The notes: generated by a model not told the origin, from the sequence alone. A DNA stretch of 64,000 nt from Wukongibacter sp050859025 (GCF_050859025.1 NZ_CP138200.1:3100001-3164000); one strand, 5' to 3'; counted from the stretch's first letter, positions 18,811 to 27,720 are shown. A program made the numbers and translations.

Positions 18811-19419
18811 TTAATTTCTTTTTATCTTAATTTCATCAAACAAATTTCTAAATACTTCAATTGGTTGAGGACCAACAATAGCATATTCAGCATTTATAAC
18901 AAAGGTTGGAGTACTTTTGATGCCAAGATCCTTGCCTAGAAATCTATTGTATTCTAATAAGTGTTCAAATCTGTGTGTTTTAATAGTATTGGACAATTCT
19001 AATGGATCTAAACCGATATGCTTTCCTATTTCTAAAAGAACTTTAATATCTCCTATATTCTTAGAATCTCTAAAATAAGCATCCATAAGAGCTTTATGAT
19101 ATTCGTCAAATTTTCCAACACTTCTTGCATATTCTGCAGCTTCTAGGGCATTGTGAGAGTTAGGCATTGAACGAAGTCTACCGAATTCAATACCATATTT
19201 TTTCCCAGAACGTTCTAACCTTTGCATATTAACTTTAAAGTCTTCAGCGCCAAATCTTTCGACAAGAGATACTCCTTGGGATGGGGTTTCAGGATGGATT
19301 TCAAAGCCAACCCATTCTTCTTTAATTTTATAGTCCTTTTTTAACTCGTTGACAATACCTAAGCCAATATAGCAGAATGGGCAAATATAATCAGAAAATA
19401 TTTTAATGATAAATTCCAT
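18811..19419 (-). CDS. DsbA-family (FrnE-like) thiol oxidoreductase
   Basis: This 202-residue cytoplasmic protein has a thioredoxin fold with a helical insertion. The active-site motif CPFC is at residues 14-17 (SDYICPFCYIG), and the cis-proline loop KSTPTFV is near residue 173. There is no signal peptide, which fits the FrnE/2-hydroxychromene isomerase-like branch of DSBA proteins rather than exported DsbA. It may isomerise or oxidise disulfides or act on small thiols. AGGAGG lies 9 bases before the ATG. The gene is convergent with the giant surface-protein gene and shares its terminator. Family call is secure; the substrate is unknown. Confidence 0.88.
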   Translation of the reverse strand: MEFIIKIFSDYICPFCYIGLGIVNELKKDYKIKEEWVGFEIHPETPSQGVSLVERFGAEDFKVNMQRLERSGKKYGIEFGRLRSMPNSHNALEAAEYARSVGKFDEYHKALMDAYFRDSKNIGDIKVLLEIGKHIGLDPLELSNTIKTHRFEHLLEYNRFLGKDLGIKSTPTFVINAEYAIVGPQPIEVFRNLFDEIKIKRN

Positions 19420-19525
19420 ACTTTTACCTCCTTTTCTAATATATTTATCCTTAAGATTGTGTTGTTATTATGTATATTATAATTATTACCCATGAGAATA
19501 ATTAAAAAACAGAAGCTTTTACATA

Positions 19526-19984
19526 TTATTTACACACATCTACCCATTGACCATCGGTAATTTCTTTAAGATAGGTAGGTGCAATTTTAATAGAAGAGTT
19601 AGTTGATCCAGCAGCAGGATAGACAAAATCAAACTCTTTAAGAGATGTATCCAAATATACTTCTAAAGAAGTTTTTAAGCCAAAGGGACAAACTCCACCT
19701 ACCGGATGACCAGTTATTTCTAATACTTCGTCGTACTTAAGCATTTTGCATTTGGTTTTAAAGGTATCTTTATACTTTCTATTATCTATTTTAGCATCTC
19801 CTTTGGTAACAATAAGAATATTTCTGTCTTTTAATTGTACAGCAATAGTTTTTGCAATAAGGGCTGGTTCTACTCCGTGGGCTTTAGCTGCAAGCTCAAC
19901 CGTTGCAGTACTTTCATCCATTTCAAATATTTCGAAGCTTAAATTATTTTCCTTAAAATATCTCTTTACATCTTCTAGAGCCAT
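19526..19984 (-). CDS. YbaK/EbsC-type aminoacyl-tRNA deacylase-like protein
   Basis: These proteins hydrolyse mischarged tRNAs such as Cys-tRNA(Pro) or Ala-tRNA(Pro). The protein has 152 residues. Hallmarks are the KTIAVQLKD / ILIVTKGD strands near the middle, the GHPVGGVCPFGLK loop (ITGHPVGGVCPFG), and the VYPAAGS segment near the C-terminus. The start is set at 19984: AAGGAG directly abuts the upstream ATG at 19993, while the second in-frame ATG lies a normal 9 bases away. It has no operon partner; the DsbA-family gene downstream is on the same strand 106 bases on. Function is inferred from the family; the tRNA target cannot be told from sequence. Confidence 0.85.
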   Translation of the reverse strand: MALEDVKRYFKENNLSFEIFEMDESTATVELAAKAHGVEPALIAKTIAVQLKDRNILIVTKGDAKIDNRKYKDTFKTKCKMLKYDEVLEITGHPVGGVCPFGLKTSLEVYLDTSLKEFDFVYPAAGSTNSSIKIAPTYLKEITDGQWVDVCK

Positions 19985-20207
19985 TTCAATCATCTCCTTG
20001 AATTTATTATCCTATGTTTAACTTAATGCTGACTTTATATTCCAATCTAAACAAGTTAATTATATCACAATACTAACTTATATTGACTGTATTTTTATAA
20101 AAAGGTATGTATTAATATGGTGAAATTATTAAAGCTTATTATGATTAAGATTTGGTTAGGCTATAGCTGATATATGAGCTTAGTTAAGATAGATAAGCAG
20201 GAGATAG

Positions 20208-20311
20208 TATAGGGATTCAGGTAGAGACTTTAATTTATCCATGTTCAAAACTCCCAGAAATACTGAGTATTTGTACATGTATAAATTAAGTTCTACTATT
20301 TGAGCTCTATA
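20208..20311. repeat. Palindromic MITE-like repeat, family A (copy A1)
   Basis: About 104 bp, running from TATAGGGATTC to GAGCTCTATA. The ends are inverted (TTTAATTTATCCATGT / ACATGTATAAATTAA) around a core with ACTCCCAGAAA. It is followed directly by copy A2 with the TATA boundary shared. Protein-like frames through it are incidental. Confidence 0.85.
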
Positions 20312-20414
20312 TAGGGATTCAAGTAGAGACTTTAATTTATCCATGTACAAAACTCCCAGAAACACTGAGTTTTTGTACATGTATAAATTAAGTTCTACTA
20401 TTTGAACCCTATAT
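20308..20414. repeat. Palindromic MITE-like repeat, family A (copy A2, tandem to A1)
   Basis: It is nearly identical to A1 across its length and in the same orientation, sharing a TATA junction. This may reflect insertion of one copy into the end of another, or a tandem duplication. Confidence 0.85.
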
Positions 20415-20514
20415 TAATGGTCAAACTTAACTTCTTATACTAATGGGGAGCAGTGATATTTCCTTCCTGAGAAGCCAGAACAGCAGGTTAATGTAAAGGA
20501 AAAATATAATCATG

Positions 20515-20552
20515 AAAAAAACTCCCTAATGAGTAAGAAAGGGAGTTTTTTA
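20515..20552 (-). terminator. Terminator of the small Cys-rich gene
   Basis: AAAAAACTCCCT and AGGGAGTTTTTT form a 12-bp arm around a 12-14 nt loop, with a T run on both strands. It lies 6 bases beyond the stop of the minus-strand small gene. Confidence 0.8.
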
Positions 20553-20557
20553 TTCTC

Positions 20558-20713
20558 TTAATTTATTTTTGAAAGCTTCTTGCATTTATTACATTTAGTA
20601 CAATTCTCACAGCTGTAATAAAAAATATGGGTATTGTCCATCCAATATAGAATATCCTTACTGTTTACAAGATTATGTTCTTCACAAACATTAATATTTT
20701 TTTCTAATAACAT
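20558..20713 (-). CDS. Small cysteine-rich protein (51 aa) with CxxCxxCxxC cluster
   Basis: This open frame encodes 51 residues, starting at an ATG preceded 8 bases upstream by GGGAGG and followed by a strong hairpin terminator. Both signals indicate a real gene. Near the N-terminus is VCEEH (Cys10, His13). Near the C-terminus CENCTKCNKC places Cys35, 38, 41 and 44 in a CxxCxxCxxC array like that of ferredoxin-type or zinc-binding segments. The last residues are lysine-rich. It has no membrane segment. It may bind an Fe-S cluster or Zn. I do not recognise a named family. It stands alone between repeats and the YbaK-type gene. Confidence 0.7.
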   Translation of the reverse strand: MLLEKNINVCEEHNLVNSKDILYWMDNTHIFYYSCENCTKCNKCKKLSKIN

Positions 20714-20917
20714 TAACAGCCCTCCCTTAAAAATCAAACATTATAAATATTCTGACTATTTAATACTATTTTATACTATATCTTATTATTTTTTGCATTA
20801 GAATAAATAATACTGTATAGAAATAAGTTATCTCAATAGTTATTTAACAAACAAAATAAGCGATGGGAATTATATTACCTTTCATATTTAAAATTTGTAA
20901 TACATAGGAAATAATGA

Positions 20918-20988
20918 AGTATAAGAGCTGCAACAAATCCTCGATTATTCAGGAAATCAAAATGTGAATTTATATGTACGTTCTATAT
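20918..20988. repeat. Degenerate family B repeat (internal deletion)
   Basis: The right end AAATCAAAATGTGAATTTATATGTACGTTCTATATA matches family B over more than 30 bases; only 20 bases of a run are quoted elsewhere. The left half is shortened and diverged. Confidence 0.6.
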
Positions 20989-21371
20989 AAATAAATATAA
21001 TTTCCCATTTCCTAGGCAATAGCAATAATCCTACATTATATTTCAATCTTCATAAAAAAGTAGTATAAATCTGTCGATATATTATACTTGAAATTACATT
21101 GTTTTCCTATTGTATACAAGTTTTGGTATATTCAAGGTGCTAAATGCCCATACTTACCTATGAATAGGAAAATAAATATCAAGAATAGGATAAAAATTTT
21201 TAAGGGTTTTTAGAAAGTGGCTTTTGTTTTGAACATAGCAAAGATTATAGATTCAATCAAAGTTTTATAAGCCCTATAAATTTTTTATATCTTATGAAAA
21301 AGATTTTGTTTTTTTACCCATTATGGAAATAATATTGGTGAATAATATGGGTCACGTATAACGGAGGTACT
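20989..21371. other. AT-rich intergenic stretch, nothing further recognised
   Basis: This 383-base AT-rich stretch leads to steA. No open frame with a ribosome site, no stable hairpin and no clear repeat copy was found. The last bases hold the CGGAGG site of steA. Confidence 0.5.
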
Positions 21372-22508
21372 ATGTTTATTGAATCTATTGCGAAGAAGGA
21401 TAGAAAAACTAAAAATTTAGTAAAAAGGCTAAATAATGGTGAGATAGCAGTCATAAGTCATAAGGATATTGACGAGATTGCTGCGTTGTCATTAGTTGAA
21501 AAAAAACCTAGGGCAATTATAAATACCAAGCAATCAATAAGTGGAAAGTATCCAAATGGCGGTCCAGCTATATTGCTTGAGGCAGGAATAACAATGATTG
21601 ATATGGAAGATGAGAAGGTCTTTGATTTGATCGATGAAAATAGTAAGATAAGAATTTCCCAGAACAAGGTTTTTAACAATAGTAAATACATTGGTAAAGG
21701 TACAATACTTACAAGTGAAATAGTTAGTAAAAAAACTGAAGATGCTAAAAATAATTTAGAGATAGTACTAGAAGACTTTATCGAGAATACCTTGGAGTAT
21801 GCAAAAAATGAAAAGAGTCTTATTCTAGGTAAAATTGAAATTCCTAAGGTGAACATAAATATAGAAGATAGACATGTTTTAGTAGTAGTAAGGGGAAAAG
21901 ATTATAAAAAGGACCTTCTTGCGATAAGAACATATATTGAAGAGGTCAAGCCGGTATTAATCGGTGTAGACGGTGGAGGCGATGCACTTTTAGAGTTTGG
22001 ATATATTCCCGACATCGTTATTGGAGATATGGATAGTGTTTCGGATGATTGTCTTAAATTGTGCAAGGAAATTATTGTACATGCCTATAGCAACGGCAGG
22101 GCTCCAGGGGTTGAGAGAATAGAAAATCAAGGACTAGAATACAAACTATTTCCATCGCCTGGGACTAGTGAGGATATAGCGATGCTGTTAGCTTATGAAA
22201 AGGGAGCAGATGTAATAGTAGCTGTAGGCACTCATACAAATATGATAGATTTTCTAGAAAAGGGTAGAAAGGGTATGTCTAGTACATTTTTAGTAAGGTT
22301 AAAGATTGGCTCTAAGCTAATAGATGCAAAGGGCGTTAATAAGCTGTATAAAGAAAGAATTAAACCTATTCATTTATTTAGTGTTTTTATGTCGTCACTA
22401 ATACCTATAATTGTAATTGCATTATTATCACCACTAAGTAAGCAGATAATCAAGCTATTGCAAATTAGATTTAAATTATTATATGAATTGAAGGGGATAT
22501 TATGGTAA
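21372..22508 (+). CDS. steA: SteA-like cytokinetic ring protein with thiamine pyrophosphokinase-like domain
   Basis: SteA was described in Actinobacteria as a division-site protein acting with SteB on septal peptidoglycan. The 378 residues include an N-terminal segment with AVISHKDIDEIAALSLV, a middle TPK-like catalytic-fold region at about 175-300 (LIGVDGGGDALLEFGYIPD, VIGDMDSVSD, PGTSEDIAMLLAY) and a hydrophobic C-terminal helix at about 335-358 (LFSVFMSSLIPIIVIALL). CGGAGG precedes the ATG. The next gene, a SteB/MctB-like protein, overlaps by 7 bases, as in known steAB pairs. The TPK-like region probably is not a thiamine enzyme. The family call is firm; the division role is transferred by homology. 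Confidence 0.85.
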   Translation: MFIESIAKKDRKTKNLVKRLNNGEIAVISHKDIDEIAALSLVEKKPRAIINTKQSISGKYPNGGPAILLEAGITMIDMEDEKVFDLIDENSKIRISQNKVFNNSKYIGKGTILTSEIVSKKTEDAKNNLEIVLEDFIENTLEYAKNEKSLILGKIEIPKVNINIEDRHVLVVVRGKDYKKDLLAIRTYIEEVKPVLIGVDGGGDALLEFGYIPDIVIGDMDSVSDDCLKLCKEIIVHAYSNGRAPGVERIENQGLEYKLFPSPGTSEDIAMLLAYEKGADVIVAVGTHTNMIDFLEKGRKGMSSTFLVRLKIGSKLIDAKGVNKLYKERIKPIHLFSVFMSSLIPIIVIALLSPLSKQIIKLLQIRFKLLYELKGILW

Positions 22509-23389
22509 TAAATACTAAGCATTTTGTAATAACAATTATTGCAATATTTCTATCACTAGCTGTGGGAGTATTTATTGGAGTAATAATTGATAGTCAACAC
22601 CTATTTATAGAACAACAAAAGGTAATAGTCTCTCAAATTGAAGAAGAATTTGATGGATTTAGAAAAAAGAACTACGAATTAATTGAAGAATTAAAGGGAT
22701 ATAAGGAGGAAAATAATAGAAATAATGAATTTTTAGATGGAATATATAAAAAATTGGTTGATGAAAATCTAACTGAGTATAATATTTGGGTTATAAATAT
22801 GTTTGCGGATAAAGAGTATCTAGATTTAAAGAATACATTAGATAACATAGGTATAAAAAAATCAACGGAGATTGAAGTACCAAAGGACAGGGAAACCAAT
22901 ATAGAAGCAATGAGAAATAGCTTTAATAATTGTTTAGAAATGGAACAATCAGAAAGAAACGAAGTATATCAGGGAAATCGTGAAAAAATACTCTCGAAAT
23001 TAGTAATAGAGGGAAAATCCTTACTACCCTTTTATATGAAGCAAATGAATTTTTTAGAATATAAAGGTGATATAAACTCGTCAGCTGACTATGTAATTAT
23101 TGTTGATAGTGGTTTTAGAATAAAGAATAAGCATTATAAAAGCTTTAGAAAGGAATTTATCAGCTTAATAAAAGATAATGGTGTCCCTGTAATGGTTATT
23201 GAAAAATCTGATACCGAATTATCAAGCGTACCATTTTACAAAGAACTAGATATACCAACAGTAGATAATGGCGATACTAAGCTTGGTGAAATAGCTATGT
23301 TAATGGTTTTGAAGGGAAAAGAAGGCCATTTTGGAGAGAAGAAAACGGCTGAAGGTCTATTGCCAGAGGATGTTTTTGTCTTTGAATAG
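22502..23389 (+). CDS. steB: SteB/MctB-like (copper transporter family) membrane protein
   Basis: This 295-residue protein has one N-terminal membrane helix (residues 8-30; LAVGVFIGVII), then a coiled-coil stretch (about 35-80; Glu/Lys/Gln rich) and an extracellular mixed domain containing ADYVIIVDSGFR. The layout matches the MctB/SteB family. The copper role of that family was proposed for mycobacterial outer-membrane protein MctB, whereas SteB partners SteA at septa. It overlaps steA by 7 bases and is followed after 11 bases by a glycosyltransferase. The division role is more likely than copper transport because of the pairing with steA. Confidence 0.8.
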   Translation: MVINTKHFVITIIAIFLSLAVGVFIGVIIDSQHLFIEQQKVIVSQIEEEFDGFRKKNYELIEELKGYKEENNRNNEFLDGIYKKLVDENLTEYNIWVINMFADKEYLDLKNTLDNIGIKKSTEIEVPKDRETNIEAMRNSFNNCLEMEQSERNEVYQGNREKILSKLVIEGKSLLPFYMKQMNFLEYKGDINSSADYVIIVDSGFRIKNKHYKSFRKEFISLIKDNGVPVMVIEKSDTELSSVPFYKELDIPTVDNGDTKLGEIAMLMVLKGKEGHFGEKKTAEGLLPEDVFVFE

Positions 23390-23400
23390 GAGGTTTTGAA

Positions 23401-24078
23401 ATGACTGCAGGAATTAGCGCATTAGTTCCCGTCTATAATGAAGAAGATAGAATTGAAAGAACTATAGAAACAATCAAAAATTCTAAATATATAAAGGAAG
23501 TTTTTGTGATTGATGATGGCTCAAAGGATAATACTGCAATTAGAGCTACTGATGCTGGGGCAAATGTTATTAAGCTAGATAAAAACAGAGGAAAGGGTTA
23601 TGCCTTGAAGTATGGCTTAGATAGAATTATCGATAAAAATGAGATAATAATCTTTTTAGATGGAGATTTAGAAGCTTCCCATAGAGATATTGATAGATTG
23701 ATTGAACCCGTTATACAAAAGGAATGTGATGTTTCTATAGCAAAGTTTATTCAGCCAAAGAAAAAAGGCGGATTTGGCTTTGTAAAGCTTCTAGCTAAAA
23801 AGGGAATTAAATTTTACACTAGGCAAAATATTGATTCTGGACTCTCTGGACAAAGGGCCTTTAGAGCAGAGGTTCTGAGGAGCTGTAAGGAAATGCCTTT
23901 GAGATATGGTGTAGAAGTTGGTATGACAATTGATATTTTGAAGTCAGGCTATAGAATCAAGGAAATCGAGGTTGGCATGGGGCATAGAGAAACGGGTAGA
24001 GATTTAAATGGATTCATTCATAGAGGAAAACAGTTTTATCAAATATTATGGACATTAATTCTAAAGGGGTTTAGGTAA
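23401..24078 (+). CDS. Family 2 glycosyltransferase
   Basis: This is a soluble GT-A fold enzyme of 225 residues that would transfer a sugar from a nucleotide donor to a lipid or other acceptor. The N-terminus has the GT2 hallmark ALVPVYNEEDRI, then VFVIDDGSKDNT and the metal-binding DxD-type IIFLDGDLEA. The C-terminal third has the acceptor-side segment ending in an HRGK-like basic patch. There are no membrane segments, unlike dolichol-phosphate mannosyltransferase relatives with tails. AGGAGG precedes the ATG. Its stop overlaps the start of the next gene (TAATG), a WecA/MraY-like transferase, so the two likely make one lipid-linked glycan. Confidence 0.85.
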   Translation: MTAGISALVPVYNEEDRIERTIETIKNSKYIKEVFVIDDGSKDNTAIRATDAGANVIKLDKNRGKGYALKYGLDRIIDKNEIIIFLDGDLEASHRDIDRLIEPVIQKECDVSIAKFIQPKKKGGFGFVKLLAKKGIKFYTRQNIDSGLSGQRAFRAEVLRSCKEMPLRYGVEVGMTIDILKSGYRIKEIEVGMGHRETGRDLNGFIHRGKQFYQILWTLILKGFR

Positions 24079-24890
24079 TGGCTATAAAATGTACAGTATT
24101 GATTTTATCATATTTTTTTCATAGACTAACTATCCCTATGGTAGAAAGTCTATATAAAAGCTCTGGATTTGTGAAGCCAAATTATAAGGGAGAATTTATA
24201 CCATGTAGTATGGGAATAATATTTGTTTTTAATATATTATTGATATCCATGCCTCTTCTTAGGCTTGAATCGGAATCAAATTATTTGTCAATAATGGTTT
24301 TTGTATTAGGAATACTCTCTATGGGATTCATTGGTCTAACAGATGATTTTATAGGCAATAATGATGTTAAGGGATTTAAGGGGCATATAAAGATGTTGAT
24401 TAACCTAAGACTTACTACTGGTGGTTTAAAGGCAGTTTTTGGTGGTATCGTTTCAGTATTAATAGCACTTATTGTTTCAGAGGGATTGATTGATTTTGTG
24501 GTTAATATTTTACTAATTGCACTATTTACGAATTTTATTAATCTATTAGATTTAAGGCCTGGAAGGGCTATGAAGGGCTTTCTTATTATTGGTATATCAA
24601 TAATATTTTTTGTAAATAACCTTTTTAGAACTATTATTCTTAGCTTTATTGGAGCTGTATTGGCACTTTTGCCCTATGATATAAAAGGAAGATCAATGCT
24701 AGGTGATATTGGGGCAAATTCATTGGGAATAATTCTGGGGATTGGAGCAACGGCTCTGCCTATTAAAATCAAAATAATAGTGACTATTTTCCTGATTATA
24801 GCCAATTTATATTCAGAAAAACGTTCTATTTCAAGCTTAATAAGTGAAAATAAATTGTTAAGTTTTTTAGATGAGTTGGGAAGGGGTTAA
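24078..24890 (+). CDS. Glycosyl-1-phosphate transferase of the MraY/WecA superfamily
   Basis: This polytopic enzyme would load a sugar-1-phosphate onto undecaprenyl phosphate. It has 270 residues with about 8-9 hydrophobic helices. Motifs of the family are visible: GLTDDFIGNND (the DDxxD-type Mg-binding segment), NFINLLDLRPGRAMKG (NxxNxxDxxxG-like) and LGDIGANSLGI. It is shorter than MraY (about 320 residues), and the first helices are reduced. The start codon overlaps the stop of the GT2 gene. It is likely an atypical lipid-linked sugar enzyme acting with the GT2 beside the steAB pair. The donor sugar cannot be told. Confidence 0.82.
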   Translation: MAIKCTVLILSYFFHRLTIPMVESLYKSSGFVKPNYKGEFIPCSMGIIFVFNILLISMPLLRLESESNYLSIMVFVLGILSMGFIGLTDDFIGNNDVKGFKGHIKMLINLRLTTGGLKAVFGGIVSVLIALIVSEGLIDFVVNILLIALFTNFINLLDLRPGRAMKGFLIIGISIIFFVNNLFRTIILSFIGAVLALLPYDIKGRSMLGDIGANSLGIILGIGATALPIKIKIIVTIFLIIANLYSEKRSISSLISENKLLSFLDELGRG

Positions 24891-24898
24891 ACTTTAAA

Positions 24899-25972
24899 AT
24901 GCTAAATTTAAAGACTGGGACAGTTGAGAAGATTATTGAAAGCAGAGGGAATGCTGTGGAGCTCATGGTTAAAATAGGAGAAGACATTGAGAGGGCCATA
25001 GCCTATAAAACATTTACTGAAGGAATAGAAGAGGGCAATGAGGTTATTCTAAATACAACTGCAAAGGACTTAAAGCTTGGTACTGGAGGATATCATTATG
25101 TATTAGCTGACTTAAGCAATACCGTAAAGGAAAGCAGTGGTTATGGACATATTATGAAGCTGAGATATACTCCTATGCAAATAAAGGTAAACTCCGTAGA
25201 GGAACAAGGAAGCAGGTATCACGAAGTGTTCAATAAATTCAATTCCCTTGAGAATATGCCAGTATTGGTATGTGGTCTACATAGTATGCTAGCTCCACTA
25301 GCGATTATATTAAAAAACATAAATAGCAAGCTTCGTATTGGCTATATAATGACTGATGGAGGAGCACTACCTATAGATTTTAGTAAGAATGTACACTTTT
25401 TGAAGAAAAGAGGATATATAGATGGTAGTATTACAGTGGGTCACGCATTTGGAGGGGACTTTGAATGTGTCAATATATATAATGGTTTGATTACTGCAAA
25501 GGAGATAATGAAATGTGATATATGTATAGTGGCAATGGGACCAGGCATAGTAGGAACAGGAACAAAATATGGTTTCACAGGAACAGAGCAAGGCAAGATT
25601 ATTGATGCTGTAAACGATTTAAATGGATCTCCAATCTGTGTACCTAGAATAAGCTTTAAGGATAGTAGGAATAGACATTTTGGCATTAGCCATCATACTA
25701 TTACTGTATTAAATCTCATATCGAAAACCAGAGCATATGTAGGTATTCCAGCATTCGACGATGATAAGGAAAACTGTATAAGAAAGCAGATATCTAAATA
25801 TGGTATTGATAAAAAACATGAGGTGTTATTTATGGGATTTAATGATATAATAGATATGTTGAAAAAATCAGATTTTGTTATGGAGACTATGGGGAGAACT
25901 TTAAAAGACGATGAAGACTTTTTTTTGTCTGTTGGAGTAAATGCCAAAATTGCCCAGAGTATTATTTTTTGA
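24899..25972 (+). CDS. DUF3866 family protein
   Basis: This 357-residue soluble protein appears to match DUF3866, a family common in Gram-positive bacteria and often found near steA and spoIIM. Visible features are a beta-rich N-terminal region (LNLKTGTVEKIIE) and a glycine-rich middle with MPVLVCGLHSMLAPLA and VGHAFGGDFE. Further on is CDICIVAMGPGIVGTGTKYGFT. No catalytic motif with known chemistry is evident. It follows the glycosyltransferase pair after 8 bases, as part of the same run. Function unknown; the synteny hints at a link to wall or division processes. Assignment is by pattern memory and moderately certain. Confidence 0.72.
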   Translation: MLNLKTGTVEKIIESRGNAVELMVKIGEDIERAIAYKTFTEGIEEGNEVILNTTAKDLKLGTGGYHYVLADLSNTVKESSGYGHIMKLRYTPMQIKVNSVEEQGSRYHEVFNKFNSLENMPVLVCGLHSMLAPLAIILKNINSKLRIGYIMTDGGALPIDFSKNVHFLKKRGYIDGSITVGHAFGGDFECVNIYNGLITAKEIMKCDICIVAMGPGIVGTGTKYGFTGTEQGKIIDAVNDLNGSPICVPRISFKDSRNRHFGISHHTITVLNLISKTRAYVGIPAFDDDKENCIRKQISKYGIDKKHEVLFMGFNDIIDMLKKSDFVMETMGRTLKDDEDFFLSVGVNAKIAQSIIF

Positions 25973-26028
25973 TTTGCAACATAAGCTTTAAATATATACC
26001 CCAAAGAGGTAAATAAATTATTAAACCC

Positions 26029-26139
26029 ATATAGAGATTCCAGTGAAAGCTTTAATTTATAAATATCAAAAGTATCTAGAAATGAAGTATTGGATATTTT
26101 GATATTTATAAATTAAGTTTTACTTGGAACTCTCTATAT
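26029..26139. repeat. Family A repeat (copy A4)
   Basis: The repeat runs from ATATAGAGATTCC to GGAACTCTCTATAT with the palindromic cores TTTAATTTATAAATATC and GATATTTATAAATTAAG. It lies immediately upstream of the Nudix gene, so the nudix transcript may start within or after it. Confidence 0.85.
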
Positions 26140-26165
26140 TAAATTTGTATAAAAGGGGAGTTATT

Positions 26166-26708
26166 ATGAAAAATGTTGAACGAACTATAAAATCTGACAA
26201 GATATATCAAGGGAAAGTAATAAATCTGAGAATTGATACTGTTGAGTTGCCAGATCAAAAATATTCTAAGAGAGAAATAGTTGAACACCCAGGAGCTGTG
26301 GCTGTAGTACCCATAACTGATGATAATGAGATTATAATGGTAAAACAATATAGAAAGTCTGTTGAAGAGTATCTTTTAGAAGTTCCGGCTGGTAAGCTGG
26401 AATTAGGTGAAGAACCAATAGAATGTGCAGGTAGAGAACTTCTTGAGGAGACTGGCTATAGAAGTGAAAATATAAAATATCTATTTAAAATTTTTACTTC
26501 ACCAGGATTCAGCAATGAAGCAATAAGTATATTTCTAGCTAGAGATCTTATAAAGGATAATCCTCAGCCCGATGAAGATGAGTATATTGAAATTGAGAAA
26601 TACTCAATTAATGAACTTAATGAAATGATTAATGAAGAGAAAATTAAAGATGCTAAGACAATTACAGCTTTACTGTATATAAGAAGTTATCTTGAAAATG
26701 AGAAGTAA
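26166..26708 (+). CDS. ADP-ribose pyrophosphatase-type Nudix hydrolase
   Basis: This enzyme cleaves ADP-ribose to AMP and ribose-5-phosphate, or a similar nucleoside diphosphate. It has 180 residues. The Nudix box is intact (GKLELGEEPIECAG then RELLEETGY), matching Gx5Ex7REUxEExGU. The domain before it holds the VVPITDDNEIIMVKQYR strand pattern of the NudF branch. The start at 26166 is chosen because AAGGGGAG lies about 8 bases upstream, whereas the in-frame ATG at 26124 lies inside the end of a family A repeat without a ribosome site. It precedes spoIIM, the order also seen in other Clostridia and Bacilli. Confidence 0.88.
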   Translation: MKNVERTIKSDKIYQGKVINLRIDTVELPDQKYSKREIVEHPGAVAVVPITDDNEIIMVKQYRKSVEEYLLEVPAGKLELGEEPIECAGRELLEETGYRSENIKYLFKIFTSPGFSNEAISIFLARDLIKDNPQPDEDEYIEIEKYSINELNEMINEEKIKDAKTITALLYIRSYLENEK

Positions 26709-26850
26709 AGTCTAATATTTAAATACCTATCATTCTTCTAAATATTATTATTTTAATACATATAAAAAAACAATCTTATGGCTTTTTAGCATATAATCCC
26801 CATTGGAAGCATACTATTTAATAGCATGTACAAAAATGGGGGGATTTTTT

Positions 26851-27483
26851 TTGATTAGAAGAATTAATGATACAGTAACTAAGCACTTTCAAGGAAATTT
26901 AATGACATATTTTTTCGTTGTGCTGTTTTTCATGATAGGTATTTCATCAGGTGCTTTTATGTCTAAAGCTTTGACGGAGACTGAAAACAAGGAGCTTATA
27001 GCTTATATGCAAAGCTTTTTTAGAATGATGGATACCAAAGCTATTAACAACTTTTCGATTTTAAAGCAATCACTGCTAAACAACTTTCAAACTGGTATAA
27101 TAATATGGATATTGGGAATAACAGTTATTGGTATTCCTATCATCTTATTGCTAATTGCACTAAGAGGTTTTATAATAGGATTTACAGTGGGATTTTTTGT
27201 TAAACAAATGGGACTTAAAGGCATTGCCTTTTCACTTGTTTCTGTTTTACCACAAAATATCCTAATTGTACCAGGTACTATTTTTATTGGGGCATTGGGC
27301 ATAGGTTTTTCATTAATGCTAGTAAAGAGTAGATCGAGGAAAAACCATCAACAGAGCTTGCTAAATCAATTTTTTTTATATAGTACTGTCATTGCAATAG
27401 TACATGTCTTTATAGCCGTTGGGTGTTTGGTAGAAGCATATATTTCACCGTTTTTTATTAAATATATATCTTCATTTATGTAA
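26851..27483 (+). CDS. spoIIM: Stage II sporulation protein M
   Basis: SpoIIM, with SpoIID and SpoIIP, drives peptidoglycan remodelling during engulfment of the forespore. The protein has about 210 residues from TTG 26851, which has GGGGGGA 7 bases upstream. In-frame ATGs upstream (26803, 26836) lack that spacing. The N-terminus is charged, followed by five hydrophobic segments. The family signature of small residues and glycines is seen in LVSVLPQNILIVPGTIFIGALG. The order nudix-spoIIM-xerD matches the conserved Firmicute block. Its presence marks the genome as endospore-forming or recently so. Confidence 0.85.
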   Translation: MIRRINDTVTKHFQGNLMTYFFVVLFFMIGISSGAFMSKALTETENKELIAYMQSFFRMMDTKAINNFSILKQSLLNNFQTGIIIWILGITVIGIPIILLLIALRGFIIGFTVGFFVKQMGLKGIAFSLVSVLPQNILIVPGTIFIGALGIGFSLMLVKSRSRKNHQQSLLNQFFLYSTVIAIVHVFIAVGCLVEAYISPFFIKYISSFM

Positions 27484-27720
27484 TGAGGAAATTGTATAGT
27501 AAAGGTATGGTTTTAGGGCTTTTAAAGCCATGTAGGAGCGAGTGTAATTATGCAGTTTTTATTACGCAGGTCTATGAAATTCTTTATATAGTCTAAGAAT
27601 AGAGCTAGAATATGGATTATGTCCTTAACTTTAAAAAAAAATAAAGGGTTTTTTAGTATAGATGTTGAATAGTTATCTAATGCACGACTGGAGCAAAAGA
27701 GAAATAAAGGAGTTATTAGA

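Noticed and set aside
20180..20380. Minus-strand open frame across the tandem repeats
   Set aside because: It is a translation of family A repeats, with the same peptide repeated twice; no ribosome site.
20208..20414. Possible CRISPR array
   Set aside because: Only two direct copies of about 105 bp without spacers of fixed length; they are palindromic mobile-type repeats and no cas gene is present.
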